In this document: one piece after another, positions 21,699-33,172 of the stretch
How positions within the stretch are numbered: position 1 is the stretch's first letter
Layout of the letters: each line of letters starts with the position of its first letter
Assembly: GCA_905221605.1 (NCBI GenBank)
Contig: CAJNDS010002209.1
Location: 484,164-548,163 of the forward strand
Direction of reading: 5' to 3'
Source: Symbiodinium natans
Lineage: Eukaryota; Sar; Dinophyceae; Suessiales; Symbiodiniaceae
DNA: 64,000 nucleotides
The notes under the pieces: generated by a model
Told to the model about the DNA's origin: nothing
What the model saw: only the letters and a program-made list of their open reading frames with translations
The model's database searches: none
Program-made: the position numbers and the translations under genes

Positions 21699-21841
21699 AA
21701 GACTCGTCTGATAAGCAGACTTACGCAGAGCAGCAAGGCGATGCGGCGCGCCAAAAAAGGCAAACCTTGCCTGAGTGCTGCGAATGCAAGGCTTGCGCTT
21801 CAATTCAGCAGTCTCGTCAAGCGCTTCTTGATATTATTTAA
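21633..21841 (+). CDS. Putative secreted Cys-cluster protein (two exons or frameshifted)
   Basis: ATG at 21633 opens a frame with a typical signal peptide (SKIVAILLVQGLCA). A second frame, offset by one, runs to TAA near 21839 and encodes a polar stretch with a CCECKAC cluster (ETLP-like context, then SIQQSRQALLDII). They may be joined by a small intron near 21700 or split by a frameshift. The related upstream copy at 19345-19450 is more degraded. Secretion is inferred from the signal-like segment only. Confidence 0.35.
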
Positions 21842-23939
21842 ATTACATTACAATTTAGCGATGTATACATGAGGATAAACAGATTTGCCGCAATATTTTC
21901 AGCTCAAGTTGCTTGTGCCAACTCAAGAAGACTCGCCGGGAGTGACTTGCTTAAACTTATGCGTGTACTCTCCTTTTTGTAACATGCAGCCGAGGTATAC
22001 TTGATCGCGTTCACACCTTGAGGCAGACAACTGAACTTTGAAAGCGTACAGAAACATGTTCATGTGTATGTTACATTTTCAAATAAGGCGCACCGAGAAG
22101 CACATGTGCCTCGGTAAAATAATATTTTTAGTTGCAAGGATGAATACATCATGCATCAACCTAAGGTCTTCGACGATGCGCTGGTCGAAAATGCGATGGT
22201 TGATGGATGAAGATGAGCCTCCAAGCTTGACATGTTCGTGTGGTTGCATTCGCTTGTCTAAAAGATCGTCAGGCTGGACGTTGACTTCGAGTCAAAGAAC
22301 ATATCATCTTCTGCGAACAGTTCCTTGCTACACAATTATACACAACAAGCTAAAGCAAAAAAAATGAAGAAAACCAGGACGTGCGGTGCGTGTCCCTCGC
22401 TGGCGAGACGACGTGTGACTTGACTTCAAGCAAGAAAGTGCAAGGATCGGATCTCAACGTCTATGCTGAGGACGTCGGACGCCGTGATCACGCCCGCCGA
22501 GTTTTTGAAGCAGCTGAGCTATCTTTTTCAAAATTCCGATAAGCAATAAACCATTTCAGTAAGGCGCGCTGCCAGTGGCCTGGCAGACGACTGCGAAGCA
22601 AAAGATCTGTGCTTGCCTCAGTACAGCCTGAACTATTTAATTTAAATGTGTAAAGTTTTCAAAATAAGGAAATTCAAAGACGGCCCTCGCCGTCGCGCAG
22701 CTACGTGTCAGGAACTTACTACAAAAACATCAATAAAAATATCGCGATTCGTTTTTTTTTGAGGGCTAATCGGGCCTGACGGACGACTGACAAGGAGAGT
22801 GCTGGATGCAGAAGTTGTGTTGAGTTTTGATTTCTCGTCATATATACTTATCCGTGCATGACAAGCAGGACGAACGTGGTGTTGAAGGAGATCCGTTTGG
22901 GCGCTGGTCCTGATGTCAACGACGAGCTGCGCCCTAGACGAGACTTTTCAGTGATGTTTTTCTTTTCAAATGTTCGCTTAGATTTTAACGCAATGTCATG
23001 TTGGCGTATCTGCCAGGAGACCGGAAGATGAGTGTATGCAAACGCGGCGACTTCTCAACATGGCCGAGGATTGCAGGCATCCACCACTGGCATCTTTTCC
23101 AGACACCTGTCTAGTATTTAGTTTAGAATAAGATACCCCTGCTGCCCCATTCATGCAGCTGTGCTCATAGGTCAGCCTCTGTGACGCACCCGAGCATCCT
23201 CAAGCTCGTCGAGATGGAGTCAAGGCCTCAGTTCCTGTAAGACCTCATGATAACATCACCGCACTCGCGTATATTGTTTAAGGTCTCGTGTAGCTGACCA
23301 CTGCTCTGACATTGTCTGGACCTGGAGGTTGCAAGAATGTTAATATTCTTAACATACATAAATATGTGACAATTATACATTTCTATAAGAAATTTTATCC
23401 AGCATGTATGTCTTCAGGTCGACCGCTGCAACAAATCCAAATATCGACGATGAGATCTTCAGCCTTCCTCGCGGACAGCATCAGTGTGGTTAGCTTGTAT
23501 TATTATTTTATTTTCGTATCATTGATAATATTAATGTTTTTAGTAATACTAGTATTATTATAACTATTTGTTTGACTAAAATTTAATCGAAACAATGCAT
23601 TACCATGACTGCAGGGAAGCCCATCGGGTTTTGCTTCAAGATGGACAGTATCTTTACTTGGTGTTTCTGAGCTGCATCTAAGATTCGAATGTCTCTCTAC
23701 AATCCTGCACGCTTCCATTTTCAAGGCGACACTTTGGCGAAGAATATAATGTTTCGAACCTTTACGACAAAGAAGACTGCAACGACAAAGGCTCATCGAG
23801 TTCTTGTTCTGTGTGAGTTCTTTTTCTTGTGCTAGGAATTAAGAGAGGCATCCTCATGGTCAAGATTGTCGCGATTCTCCTGGTGCAAGGACTTTGCGCG
23901 CAAAGGACTCGTCTGATGAGCAAACTTACGTGCGAATAA
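21724..23939. repeat. 2.4-kb tandem duplication, copy 2
   Basis: A near copy of 19339-21723 ending around 23932. It lacks the 67-bp stretch and the 120-bp internal duplication. Substitutions here break some of the reading frames that stay open in copy 1, so copy 2 may be decaying. Confidence 0.92.
23856..23939 (+). CDS. Short signal-peptide-like reading frame
   Basis: ATG VKIVAILLVQGLCAQ-type segment followed by 12 residues and TAA. It is the third occurrence of the signal-peptide exon in this locus. Here the duplication ends directly after it, so the exon has lost its downstream partner. Confidence 0.3.
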   Translation: MVKIVAILLVQGLCAQRTRLMSKLTCE

Positions 23940-24730
23940 TATTAAATTACATGTGATCGAGCTTTGCATTGATGCGGAAACATAATTTGTGTAGGGTTCG
24001 GGCTAGAGATTTACTGAGTTTTTTTTTAGGTGTGACTTGTTCAATCTTGACTTCTGAATGAGGACCTGGAGCAGAAGAAAAGGTAGCCTTGCAGAAATAT
24101 GCGAGTGGAGACTCAAGAATCAATTAAACCTGGTCACCTAAATATCCGTCTCCGAAGCACTAGAGACTACAAACTCATCAATTGAATTCTGCAGGTCCAG
24201 AAGTCATTTTAGCGAGTATGGGTCGCGTCATACGCATTAAACCTATAATATAAACCGTTAAACTTTAAACCTTAAACTTTAATTCGAAAACTCTAGACTG
24301 TAAACGCTAAACTATCGCTGAAATGCGGCAAGCGCCTGGATAGCTTCTGGACTCGCAGCTACTCGCAGCATGTTCAATTTTTCAAGCACGGCTGTGACCA
24401 GAGAAGATGTTGGGAGTTGTCTGAGATCGGCATCATGACCATAAGGTCAGAATACAAAGTCCAGGATTTCCAGGAGTTTATATATACAGTTCAGAGATTC
24501 AGAAGGGATTTAAGGTTTAACTTTTTAAAGTTTAGCGAGTAGCAACTACTAAAGAATAGAAATGTTCAGCAGCTCTGAGCACAGGCTTCTTTTGACAGCT
24601 CATGGCGATAGAAAAGAAAGAACTTGCAGGCTCATATATAGTTATATATATTTTCTTATTTTTAAGTTTTGCTTTACTTTTTTAAGTGGCAATATAAAAA
24701 TTAAGCCAAAAGAACCCTAAAGGTCTCAGG
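23940..24730. other. AT-rich unassigned region
   Basis: Contains a run of TTTAAAC-like words near 24245-24312 but no true telomere repeat. No coding support. Confidence 0.4.
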
Positions 24731-24733
24731 CAT

Positions 24734-24915
24734 CATATATACATATATACATATATACATATATACATATATACATATATACATATATACATATATACAT
24801 ATATACATATATACATATATACATATATACATATATACATATATACATATATACACATATACACATATACATGTATATATATATATACATGTATATGTAA
24901 AAATCTCTATATATA
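24734..24915. repeat. CATATATA microsatellite
   Basis: About 15 units of ACATATAT, then mixed TATACA/TATATA to 24920. Tyr/Ile frames are artefacts. Confidence 0.92.
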
Positions 24916-24924
24916 TATATAATG

Positions 24925-25050
24925 TGTGGATCAGGCATGGCAGGCTGTGACGTCCTGCACCGTCTCGTTATGTGCCATCGCGAAATTGCAATCTACGGTA
25001 CAGTGCATGCTGAATGCTGCCAGTGGAGGTTCCCTTCGATTCTAGCTCTG
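24925..25050. repeat. Third copy of the module seen at 11638-11905
   Basis: Shares GGCATGGCAGGCTG, GCGTCCTGC-like GACGTCCTGCACCGTCT, CTGCCAG and TTCGATTC words in the same order as the earlier copies. It again abuts a TATACA microsatellite, but on the opposite side. Confidence 0.45.
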
Positions 25051-25930
25051 TCTTAGTAGAAGTGGCATGCAGGACATGCAGGAGCTAGTGCTACCAGTAG
25101 GAATCGGCAGCAACGGCATGTTTGACAAATCACTCTAAGCTGTGGACGGTTTGGCTGGCAGTTCGCTGTGTGCCTCGATGAATCACTGAGGTGCCTAGGA
25201 AACTTGTGCAAGAGGCAAACGCGTTCCACCACCGTGTGATTAGATAGCAGATTCTAGCAAAAAGTCTGCATGTGTGTGGCTGGTAGCGGGTGAGCATGAA
25301 TGCCGGATTCCGAATTGTTGCACTTTGCTGTTGAGGTTAATGCGTTATGGGCAGAAGAACTGCACTAGAGAGATGACAGACGCTGTCTGAAAGCCGAGTT
25401 CTTCGCTGCTCACTCTGCCGGCAACAGCCGTTGTTACAGCACAGTCGAACGAGTTTCAACGCTTCAGGCACTGCAACCGATAACGACGACATCTTTCAAA
25501 TCAGTTGCGCGCGAATTGTAGGGGCGAGACTTGCTTGATGAGCCCTACGACAGGATGATCGGAATTTCCCTGGAAACTCTTGGGGGTGATGTTGTGGTGG
25601 CGTCTCTTGTTTTGCTTTGCATTGTGTGGCCATGCGAGCCGTGCGCAAGCTGGATTGGTTCTGGGATGGGTTTCAACAGACTTGGGCTTCAGAACAGCGT
25701 CGGTCTCGAAACCCTGCACGATTTTTCGATGGCACGGTATGGAGCGAGAACAGAGGCCGAGCCACGGCAGCAGAATCAAAATCCGCACTCATCTATTCTA
25801 ACGCTTTTATGATGCTCATTCCGCTATGGGTAAGCGAGCTTGACGATGTCGACTGCAAACATGTCACTGTGAGGCTGGCTCACAGCGCTGCCCTTACGTA
25901 ACCTATGCAAACCACACGCGCGCACACTCA
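25051..25930. other. Unassigned region
   Basis: Three overlapping + frames of 73-95 codons lie between 25531 and 25901, with one minus frame over the same bases. None carries a recognisable motif. Confidence 0.4.
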
Positions 25931-25944
25931 CACACACATGCAGA

Positions 25945-26125
25945 CGAATTATATGCATATATATATATATGTATATATATATATGTGGGTATATATATAT
26001 ACATAGATGTATATATGTATGTATGCATGGATGTGTGTATGTATGTACGTGCGCGTGTATTTGTTTTTCGTGCTTCATGCATTTTTTTGTGTATGTATGT
26101 ATATGTATGTATGTATGGGCGCGCG
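25945..26125. repeat. Mixed TATG/TATA microsatellite
   Basis: Runs of ATATATAT and GTATGTAT, including 26015-26055 and 26090-26125. Confidence 0.85.
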
Positions 26126-28250
26126 TTCATCCTCCCACCTGCATTCCTGGGACTTCGCGACTCTTGTCATGCTGACGGGACATGTGTTTGTAACGGCAGA
26201 ATCCGTTCATAAACATAGCACAACAGTTAGTATAACACTCCCTCAGCACCCACACCTTGACACCGACCCCTAACATTTCAACGACGGCATTTCTTTCTGT
26301 TATATCATATTTCCCTCCCCCTCATCGATCGAGTGTCGACAATGAGGAAGGCCTAAAACAACTAATTATAACCAAACCAAGCTGTTATATTCACGAACAA
26401 TACGGGGTGGACAATGAAGCATACGTGGCCTCCAATTATGTTCATTAAATCAGCCCAATGTGTGTGTAGATCAGGCAGCATGCGTCGAATGTACAGAAAG
26501 GTACTCCAAATAATATTCGTCATTAGTTCCCAAGTTAGAATGGTAAATCACTGTCGTTCATTTCGTCAACATCATTGGAGGTTAGTTGTATTTTTAAAAG
26601 AAATCTGTTCAAGCCAAGGCATTCACCCAATCCGAGTGGCTACCATACGACGAAACGGCAAGGCAGGTTTTGTGTGAACACCACTGTTTCTAAGCACTTG
26701 TGTAAACACCACTGTTTCTAAGCACAGGCTCGTGAAACATGATAATCTTGGATTCGCAAAACCAACATCCCGAACAACCCTATTGAAGCGTCGCGCATCT
26801 GCTAGACGAGGCACCTTGCGGGCGAGGCATTCGGGCCCCATGAATGGGTCAGCCAATCATGGAACCCAATGCATCCATTATAACCCATCATAAGCCGTTA
26901 ATTAACCCATTAATGTTGCACCTGCTTTAGTGTTGCCCCCCCCCCCCCCCCCCCCCCAGAATAGTCGAAGCTGTTTTTGTCCCTGTTTAAATGGTCCGGG
27001 GGTTTATATGATTTTAATAGGGCGGAGTTTAAACGGGGCAGCGATGCCCGGCAATTAATTTGAAAGGCGCGACACGTGGAGTTTTCTTACGGCGCCCGGT
27101 CGTTTTGACTTAATTCAGGATCCCACCGCGCAGCCCCAAACAGTCAGGGTGTCCTGAATAACCCAGCCAAACGACTTAATAGAGGGGCCCCCACTAAAGC
27201 AGGTCCAACATTGACCCATTCCAGGAAAGAATTCATACAGGTCATCGGTAGGTGCCCGAAGAGGCGGGCTTCGGTATATCAGTTGCCTGGAGCGGAGAAA
27301 CAGTTTCAACTGAATCCAATCTCGTTGGCCAGAATTCAGAGACAAATGTGGCAGCAACATGAAACTGGGACATCTGCGCTCTTAAGCAGTACTGTCCAGA
27401 ATCAAGCAAGAGCAAGAGACGGTAAGAGCCTGGACAGCATTCATGTCGCTGCAAGGTAAAATGAAAGTGGAACATGTCTTTTCCTCGTCCTTCGAAGGGA
27501 GAGGCCGTAGAGTCCGTAGAGGTGAGAGGCCTTTCCTGGACCAATGGGGGGGTTGAGGCGAGTGGCCAAAACCATCAAAAGACTACCTCTTGTACCAATA
27601 GCTGTGCACTCGCCATACAACCCTTCCAAGACCGCAGGTTGATGATTGGCTGCAGTTGTATATAAGTTGATATATGTTGCCACGGGCAGCACATCACCAG
27701 AAGGCACCCTGAGGACCAGAGACGCTACAGGTCTTATGGGGCAAAACTTTACGGTTGAGCGCGGCTTGGCGGGATTGCACCGGTATTGCAACAGTGATTT
27801 CAAGATTGATTGCAACAGTAATTGCACCGGTATATCACTTGGGCAGCTGCCGTGATGACTGAAAGTTCACTCAGTCCAGACCCAGCGGTGAAATCTGTTC
27901 CATGCCGCCTGCCTCGGCAAAGCTCGACAATTCGGAAAACACTGCTTTTGCCTGCAAGCGCCGGTTTAAACGACAGAACACACATTTTTTTGGGCTGCGT
28001 GAAGGAGGCTGACTGATGTCGGCCGTCGCCTTGAAGAGGGAGATAGGGGCGAGTGTTTGCCCTGATGCGTTGCTGGAATCTGAGAATCTCAGGTCATGTC
28101 GGATAGCTCTGAGAGCGATCAACCTCTCCGTTTCCACGGCGCACCTTCTTGAAAGCAGTTGTTTCAAGATTGCCGCCTGCAGTGCGCGCTGGTTTTGAAG
28201 TTTATGGTGTCCAGTCGCTTGCCGCTAGGAGTCCGGTGCAAGTAGCTCCA
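26126..28250. other. Low-copy region with small repeats, no supported gene
   Basis: Holds a 26-bp direct repeat (26671-26726), a poly-C tract (26936-26957) and a stretch at 27127-27215 that shares AGGTCCAACAT and a purine/CCCC run with 33395-33435. Open frames on both strands near 27441-28200 are unassigned. Confidence 0.45.
26671..26726. repeat. Direct repeat AAACACCACTGTTTCTAAGCAC
   Basis: Two nearly identical 26-bp units sit back to back (GTG(T/A)..ACACCACTGTTTCTAAGCAC). Confidence 0.85.
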
Positions 28251-28251
28251 G

Positions 28252-28530
28252 TTGAAGGATATGGTTCTTTCTCATGTGCTTCATGACAAGGATTACCTCC
28301 ACCTCAAGTGGGAAGTGGCTGCGAAGACTTTCCTGGCTGAATGGGTTATTTTTCGTCTGCCTGACCTCAGCTCAACTCTCGAGCGGCCACAGAGCCGATG
28401 CATCTGCGTTGCTGATGGCGTTGCTGATGGTGTTGCCGCTGATGCAGATTTTGGCTTGCTCTGTGAGCTCATGCATAGGAGATGGGGTGCTGTGCTGACC
28501 AGCCGGGCAAAAGGGCGGAGAAGCTGGTAG
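28252..28530 (+). CDS. Coding-like open frame, 92 codons
   Basis: ATG-started frame with natural composition in its first half (HLKWEVAAKTFLAEWVIF), followed by a repeated VADGVADGVAAD stretch. No family is recognised. It may be an exon. Confidence 0.25.
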   Translation: MKDMVLSHVLHDKDYLHLKWEVAAKTFLAEWVIFRLPDLSSTLERPQSRCICVADGVADGVAADADFGLLCELMHRRWGAVLTSRAKGRRSW

Positions 28531-28724
28531 ACAAAAGGAGAGACAGGTCTCTTGCTTCTGGTGTTTGGAGGTGTGGTGTGAAACTGATCTGAGAATGAGG
28601 CAAATTGTTTTGCTGCCGTTGGCTCCTCTTAGTACTTTCGACTCAGCGGCCCCGCCGGATCACCAGTTGCTTGGCTGGCTGTTTCTCATCTATCCAGCTC
28701 GCTCTTGTTTTTCTTTCGCTGTCT

Positions 28725-28860
28725 CTCTCTCTCTCTCTCTCGCTCTCTCGTTCTCGCTCTCTGTCCCTTTCACACACTCTCATACGTATACATAATATAA
28801 GTATGTACATATGTGCATGATCCAGGGCCCAGGTTGACGTCTGCCCCCCCCCCCCCCCCC
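28725..28860. repeat. CT microsatellite and poly-C tract
   Basis: (CT)n with CG interruptions at about 28722-28765, and a 17-nt poly-C run at 28844-28860. Confidence 0.85.
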
Positions 28861-28949
28861 AGCCCCCATGGCATCCCTCACCCCTGGATTTTTGGGCCGT
28901 CACATCGGGACTTTTGGAACGCGATCAAGATGCGAGGCTCCAGAAGTGA

Positions 28950-28999
28950 CGACCGTCACGAGGGATGGCCAAGCCCAGGGCCCATCCTCGTGACGGTCG
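28950..28999. repeat. Hairpin: 18-bp inverted repeat
   Basis: CGACCGTCACGAGGGATGG at 28950-28968 pairs with CCATCCTCGTGACGGTCG at 28982-28999, with one bulged G and a 13-nt loop. The arms include a CCGTCACGAGG core. Confidence 0.8.
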
Positions 29000-30300
29000 G
29001 CTCGGGAACGCAAAGAAGATTTGAGATTTCCCAAAAGTGACGACTGTTCCTTTCCCGGAGCCTTGGATGCCTCTTCAGCAGATCACGCTACTTTCAAATG
29101 GGCGGTGACAAACACAAAAGCTTCTGAAACGCCACTCAAGAAAACGGCGATGCCCCGGTGAGAAGACAAACAGGCTCACTCTGAAAAGCAAAAGCCTCCT
29201 GACGGCGTTTTTTTGCCACACGCTCTTTGCGTGCTCTCCAGCGCTCCAATCTCAAATCGGAAAGATTCAAAAAGCAAAGAGGCTGTCTGATGCCTTTGGA
29301 GTGTTGTTGGATGATTGCCTTCAGGTGCGACATGCTGACCAAATGACACTTTTAGCCGGTTCCAGGCGTGTGGCGTTTTGGCACGATTTCCGACTAACGC
29401 CATCGCTTTCGGATTGGGGCCTTTCGGACACACGCGATGGACCGAATGACCAAACTGGTTGCGGTTGCGTTGGGTTGTGGAGAAGCTGCGCAGTTCAACA
29501 TTGAGAGGTGTGTAACAAGCCTTGTGAACCCCGTTCGGGAAGACTCCCATCTCCCAATGCCAAACATCCCCATGAAAAAGTCCGTGGCCTTTGAGGATCT
29601 AGCTGCCACCACTGTGCCGAGTGAAGTCGTCGCCTTGACCTTGCAGTGAGGGAAGCAGCTGCGCAGCCCGAGATTCCTCGGAGGAATACGCAGGTTTTGT
29701 AGTTTAGTTTTTGACGTTGTGACCCCTAAACAACCTCTAAGCTCCAAATTTTCTTCAGTCCGTGGTTTCCATTCATATGCCTGCCCCCCAACTCATAGCA
29801 AGAGAAGAACGGTGGCTGTACAGACTTGTGCTGCGCCTACCAGGGGAGGGGACCGCGCCCCCCCCCCCCCCCCCCCCCCCTCCCCATCAACCAACGAAAC
29901 AGCAGTGCCATCTTAGCTGCTGTAGGACGATCTCAGCGTAGTTGCAGGGCCCCTTAGCATGGGCCCTTAAAAGGGGATCCCCTCAAATGCCCCTTTTATG
30001 CCCTGTAAAACCCAAAGGCCGTTACTTCAGAAGCCTTTAATTTAAAGAAGGTCAGGCACCAAAGTAAGTGAACATTTATCTTCCCTTAGAGACGAACCTG
30101 CAATATTCCTGCGCGCACACAGCTCCATGGACCCAACTTTATATATTTTTGAGCTCATGGAGTGTGATGCCCGCTATGCGGGCAGCTCACGAGCCAACAG
30201 AGATGACTGACATTGACGTACGCGCCACTGGCCGATTTCTGCATGGTTCCAAAGGTCGCGGGTGTATGAGCGGAGATTTGCAAAGTCTTGCGGGATTCTG
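29000..30300. other. Unassigned, with poly-C tract
   Basis: Opposing frames (+ 29437-29649, - 29394-29747) compete over the same bases. A poly-C tract lies at 29858-29880. No motif was recognised. Confidence 0.4.
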
Positions 30301-30362
30301 GTCTTCACTGCTTCACTTCGCATTTTTGAAAGAGAGCTTGGGTGGCATTTTGCACATGGCAG

Positions 30363-30440
30363 GGGCACGGCTGGTCTACGACTTGAACCCAAAAGGTCTT
30401 GTACCTGTGCTGGTGGACCCTTCTGGAAGAGTAGTTGCAG
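30363..30440 (+). CDS. Glutathione S-transferase, N-terminal domain exon
   Basis: After an acceptor (GGCAG at 30358-30362) the frame encodes LVYDLNPKGLVPVLVDPSG. This is the thioredoxin-fold segment of GSTs, in which a NPxGxVPxL motif with its cis-proline contacts glutathione. The enzyme conjugates or reduces substrates with glutathione in the cytosol; the motif is closest to omega, lambda or DHAR-like classes, though the class is not certain. The ES dipeptide that normally follows is not in this exon. The exon end is placed only approximately, at a GTAG near 30432 or just after. Downstream exons at 31278, 31581 and 31900 continue the family order. Confidence 0.7.
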
Positions 30441-31277
30441 CTCGACTGCCACAGACGCCACAGTGGTTGCAAAGAGTATTAGAGTCTAGTAACAGGGTTG
30501 TCGGGTCCCCCCGTGATGTGTTTCGAACGCAAGGTGGAGTCAGAGGACATCGTGGATGTCACTTGCCTTTTCTGATTCGTCAGCGATCGGTGATGGCTGA
30601 AAAGAGCCAGCTGCAAGAATTTCTCCTTATTCCTGGAGCTTTGGCTATAGTTTTATAAGACAGCAAATCTTCAAAAGCTCACGGCCTAATTGCTTAGCCA
30701 ATGCCACTCTTGAACCTACGTGCGCCGCCGCTCTGTGGTCGCAAGGCACGCCGTGACCCAGTTAATTGCACGGCACATTTTAGCGACTTTTGGGCAGGAC
30801 AGTCAAGAAACCATGAACCCAATCCAGAACAGTTTAAGTTAGCAACCGAGATTCGACGAGTCGAGCTGCGTTCTTCGTGTACGTGCAATCCATATTTATA
30901 GGTTAGATTCGATCAAACGGGGGTTGACAGCGCGGCGCGACGCGTCGGCTGAAGATTCTGACGCCTCAGTCGACATTCAAACGCATCATCCTAGGCCATC
31001 GCTCAGCAATCTTCTGCTGGCCTCAGTGCCAGCCTCAGAGTCGTCTGCTTCTTCATGTCATGGCTGGTCCGTCCCTTGTAACTAGTGCTAGCCTGCTTGG
31101 ATCCTTCGAGGTAAAGCCCCGGGCCCAGCAGCTCATCTGCATGCAGGTAGAGCACGGGCTTGACTGGCCAACATCTGATCTAGGAGTCTGGGTTTGATTG
31201 CACAGCATCTTGATTGCTATCGCCCTTGCAGCCCCGAGCTAGCCCCCGGAAGTTCCGGAAGCTGCCATAAGTCAAAG

Positions 31278-31326
31278 GATGCTGCAGAGATTCGGCGGCT
31301 GATCAACCAGCGCCTCCTCCCAGCTG
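31278..31326 (+). CDS. Glutathione S-transferase, candidate middle exon
   Basis: Between AAAG at 31274-31277 and the donor GTAAG at 31327 the frame encodes DAAEIRRLINQRLLPAG-like residues. This fits the first helix of the GST C-terminal domain (R-x-L-I...L-x-P). The end phase does not match the next recognised exon directly, so an exon may be missing between them or the acceptor may be placed differently. Confidence 0.4.
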
Positions 31327-31580
31327 GTAAGAAGGTGTCTTGGAACAGCAGATCGGAAATAGAACACCGAACAGCCAATCCTTCTTGGTGTCAAGCCCAG
31401 GCCAAAATGTTCGGGCAGCCAGGGGACTTGGGCCCAGATCCTTATCCGCATTTAGGTTTGCGCTCATTTCAAATTTCGCGGATCTCGACGCCAGGCCACT
31501 AGATTTCCCAGCTGTGTTCAAATCATTCCAGAAGTCGGAGATTACGCTCCAGCGCTCGCATTGAAATTGTGACATCGCAG

Positions 31581-31631
31581 ACGAGTTACGCTGAGTTTCT
31601 TGGAAAGGTGCTCCAAGATCTAGACAAAATG
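31581..31631 (+). CDS. Glutathione S-transferase, C-terminal domain exon
   Basis: From the acceptor ATCGCAG to a GT donor at 31632 the frame encodes TSYAEFLGKVLQDLDKM. This is the GST helix that precedes the GPFLAG motif. It ends in phase 0, matching the next exon at 31900 exactly. The frame meets a stop shortly after the donor, as expected for an intron. Confidence 0.6.
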
Positions 31632-31899
31632 GTTGCATGAGCCTCAGCTTTCTTGCAACCAACCTCCGGAAGACTTCACCTTGAATGAGATGACTTTACA
31701 CCAGGTGAACACGAAGTAGAGTTCATGTGAAGGTCTGAAGATGATTGATACCAGTAGGCGGATGACAGAAAAGATCGGTCATTCGCGGAACTCCGCCTTG
31801 CCTCACCTCATGCCCCTCTGCAATTCTCTGCGTGCAGAGCTGGGCAGAGACCCAACTGCATGCCTCCTGACCGTCCCCAACCTTCCGTGCTGTGTCCAG

Positions 31900-31960
31900 G
31901 CGGGCCCCTTCTTGGCTGGTGAGGAAGTCACTGTGGCCGACATATCGGCAGCACCAATGT
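31900..31960 (+). CDS. Glutathione S-transferase, C-terminal signature exon
   Basis: After TGTGTCCAG the frame encodes AGPFLAGEEVTVADISAAPM. The GxxFLxGxxxTxADI pattern is the conserved N-capping box and hydrophobic staple of the GST C-terminal domain and is the strongest family match in this part of the window. The phase agrees with 31581-31631. The exon end near 31957-31960 is approximate. A possible following exon begins at 32115 (LQRLFEDGMVPQDM). Confidence 0.75.
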
Positions 31961-32114
31961 GGCTTGCCTGAAGTCACAGTAAGTCTGACAGTAAGTCATA
32001 ATATCTGTCTTTTGCGCTGTAGATCGGGCATCCGCAACGGTTGGGATGCTGCTGAATGAGACAGCACCCATCGTACCGGCCACTGCTCCTCTTACTTTGC
32101 ATCTCTGCACTCAG

Positions 32115-32180
32115 GCTTCAGCGGCTTTTCGAAGATGGGATGGTTCCACAGGACATGATGTCAAAAACCTGCGCGAGCCT
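32115..32180 (+). CDS. Possible further GST exon
   Basis: After CACTCAG the frame reads LQRLFEDGMVPQDM and closes at TAG about 32188. Position and strand fit a GST C-terminal tail, but the sequence is not diagnostic. Confidence 0.25.
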
Positions 32181-32454
32181 GACATAGCCTGAGGTTTGTA
32201 CCCTGATTCTTGCCTGTGCGACGCATGTCACCTCAGATTCCTGCACTTGCACGTCGCGAGAAGCCCGTGCGAGTGTCGGTGGCAAGGAGCTCACCCAACT
32301 GCATTCCTGGTGGAATGCAGTCAATGGCCTCCCTTCCTTCCAGAAGACCATGGTGCAGTCGTACTGGTGGTGGTGGTGACTACCACAGGCGCATTGTGTA
32401 TGCTGCGGTTGCTATGTTTTTTTCTCCTCCCCGAACTCGCCACATGCGTGCGTG

Positions 32455-32696
32455 AACTTAACAGCTCGCAGGGCAAGAAAGACATTGTCACGCTTGTGGA
32501 CCTTGGTGCCCTGGCAGGTGCTCCTGCGGCACGTCCTTTATGTCGTTTTGATGCCAACTCTGAGCCTCCACTCAGTGACATTTCTCCCGTACCTGCTGGC
32601 AGCTTTAGGGCCCATGGTGTGTGGCTGAAAAGCTGGCACCAACATGATTGTCAGGTCCAGCACATGTTGCTTTCCAGAAGACCTGGAACCACATGA
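32455..32696 (+). CDS. Coding-like stretch, unassigned
   Basis: Part of a 166-codon open frame. GKKDIVTLVDLGALAGAP and SEPPLSDISPVPAGSF read as natural protein. It lies between the GST and RCC1 exons on the same strand and could belong to either gene. Confidence 0.25.
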
Positions 32697-32885
32697 GGTT
32701 AGTCACGGTTAGTCCAAGTGTTGTGGGCTCTTCGGACCGCGGAGTCGAAGGAGTGTTCCTCTGCTGGAGCGAACCACAGTAGAACTATGCAGAACTCAAA
32801 GGAAAAGCAATTTGGCAAACCAGTGGCAGTCTTCCTGCTTGTACTAATTTGCGAAATATATGTCGATTGAGCGCATGTTTTGCAG

Positions 32886-32951
32886 AGCTGCATGCGCCGA
32901 TGTGCGCGAGGTGGCCTGCGGTGACATCCACACGCTGGTCTTGGACAGGGA
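32886..32951 (+). CDS. RCC1-type repeat exon
   Basis: After TTTGCAG the frame encodes ADVREVACGDIHTLVLDR. V-x-x-V-A-C-G-x-x-H-T-L-x-L is the core of an RCC1 blade, the seven-bladed propeller repeat used for chromatin/Ran binding and in many signalling proteins. Further blades occur on the same strand at 35218, 38419, 38573 and 38760. The donor near 32951 (AGG|GAGGTC) is not a standard GT. Confidence 0.65.
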
Positions 32952-33155
32952 GGTCCCTGCCCTGCAGTGGAACCATCTCCATTGCTTCGAAAGGTGAGAA
33001 TATGTCGTATATGTCGCAGGGCTGCTTGTGATCAAATTGCGTTTGCAAGAGCTAAGCTTCTGACAACGGCCAAGCAAATCAAGGAATCATCGGGGAAGCG
33101 TCATCCGTCCAACTTAATGTTGTATCGGTTGTACCCTCCTCGGTGTTAGGGCAAG

Positions 33156-33172
33156 CCCCCCCCCCCCCCCCC
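33156..33172. repeat. Poly-C tract
   Basis: 17 consecutive C on the + strand. One of several C/G homopolymers in the window. Confidence 0.95.

Larger units (their letters stand above)
19339..21723. repeat. 2.4-kb tandem duplication, copy 1
   Basis: The sequence from CGCAGAGCAGCAAGG at 19339 is repeated from 21724 at an offset of 2385 bp with high identity. Copy 1 has two extra stretches: 20671-20737 (67 bp) and an internal 120-bp tandem duplication (about 21457-21698). Several short stretches read as coding in both copies. Confidence 0.92.
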
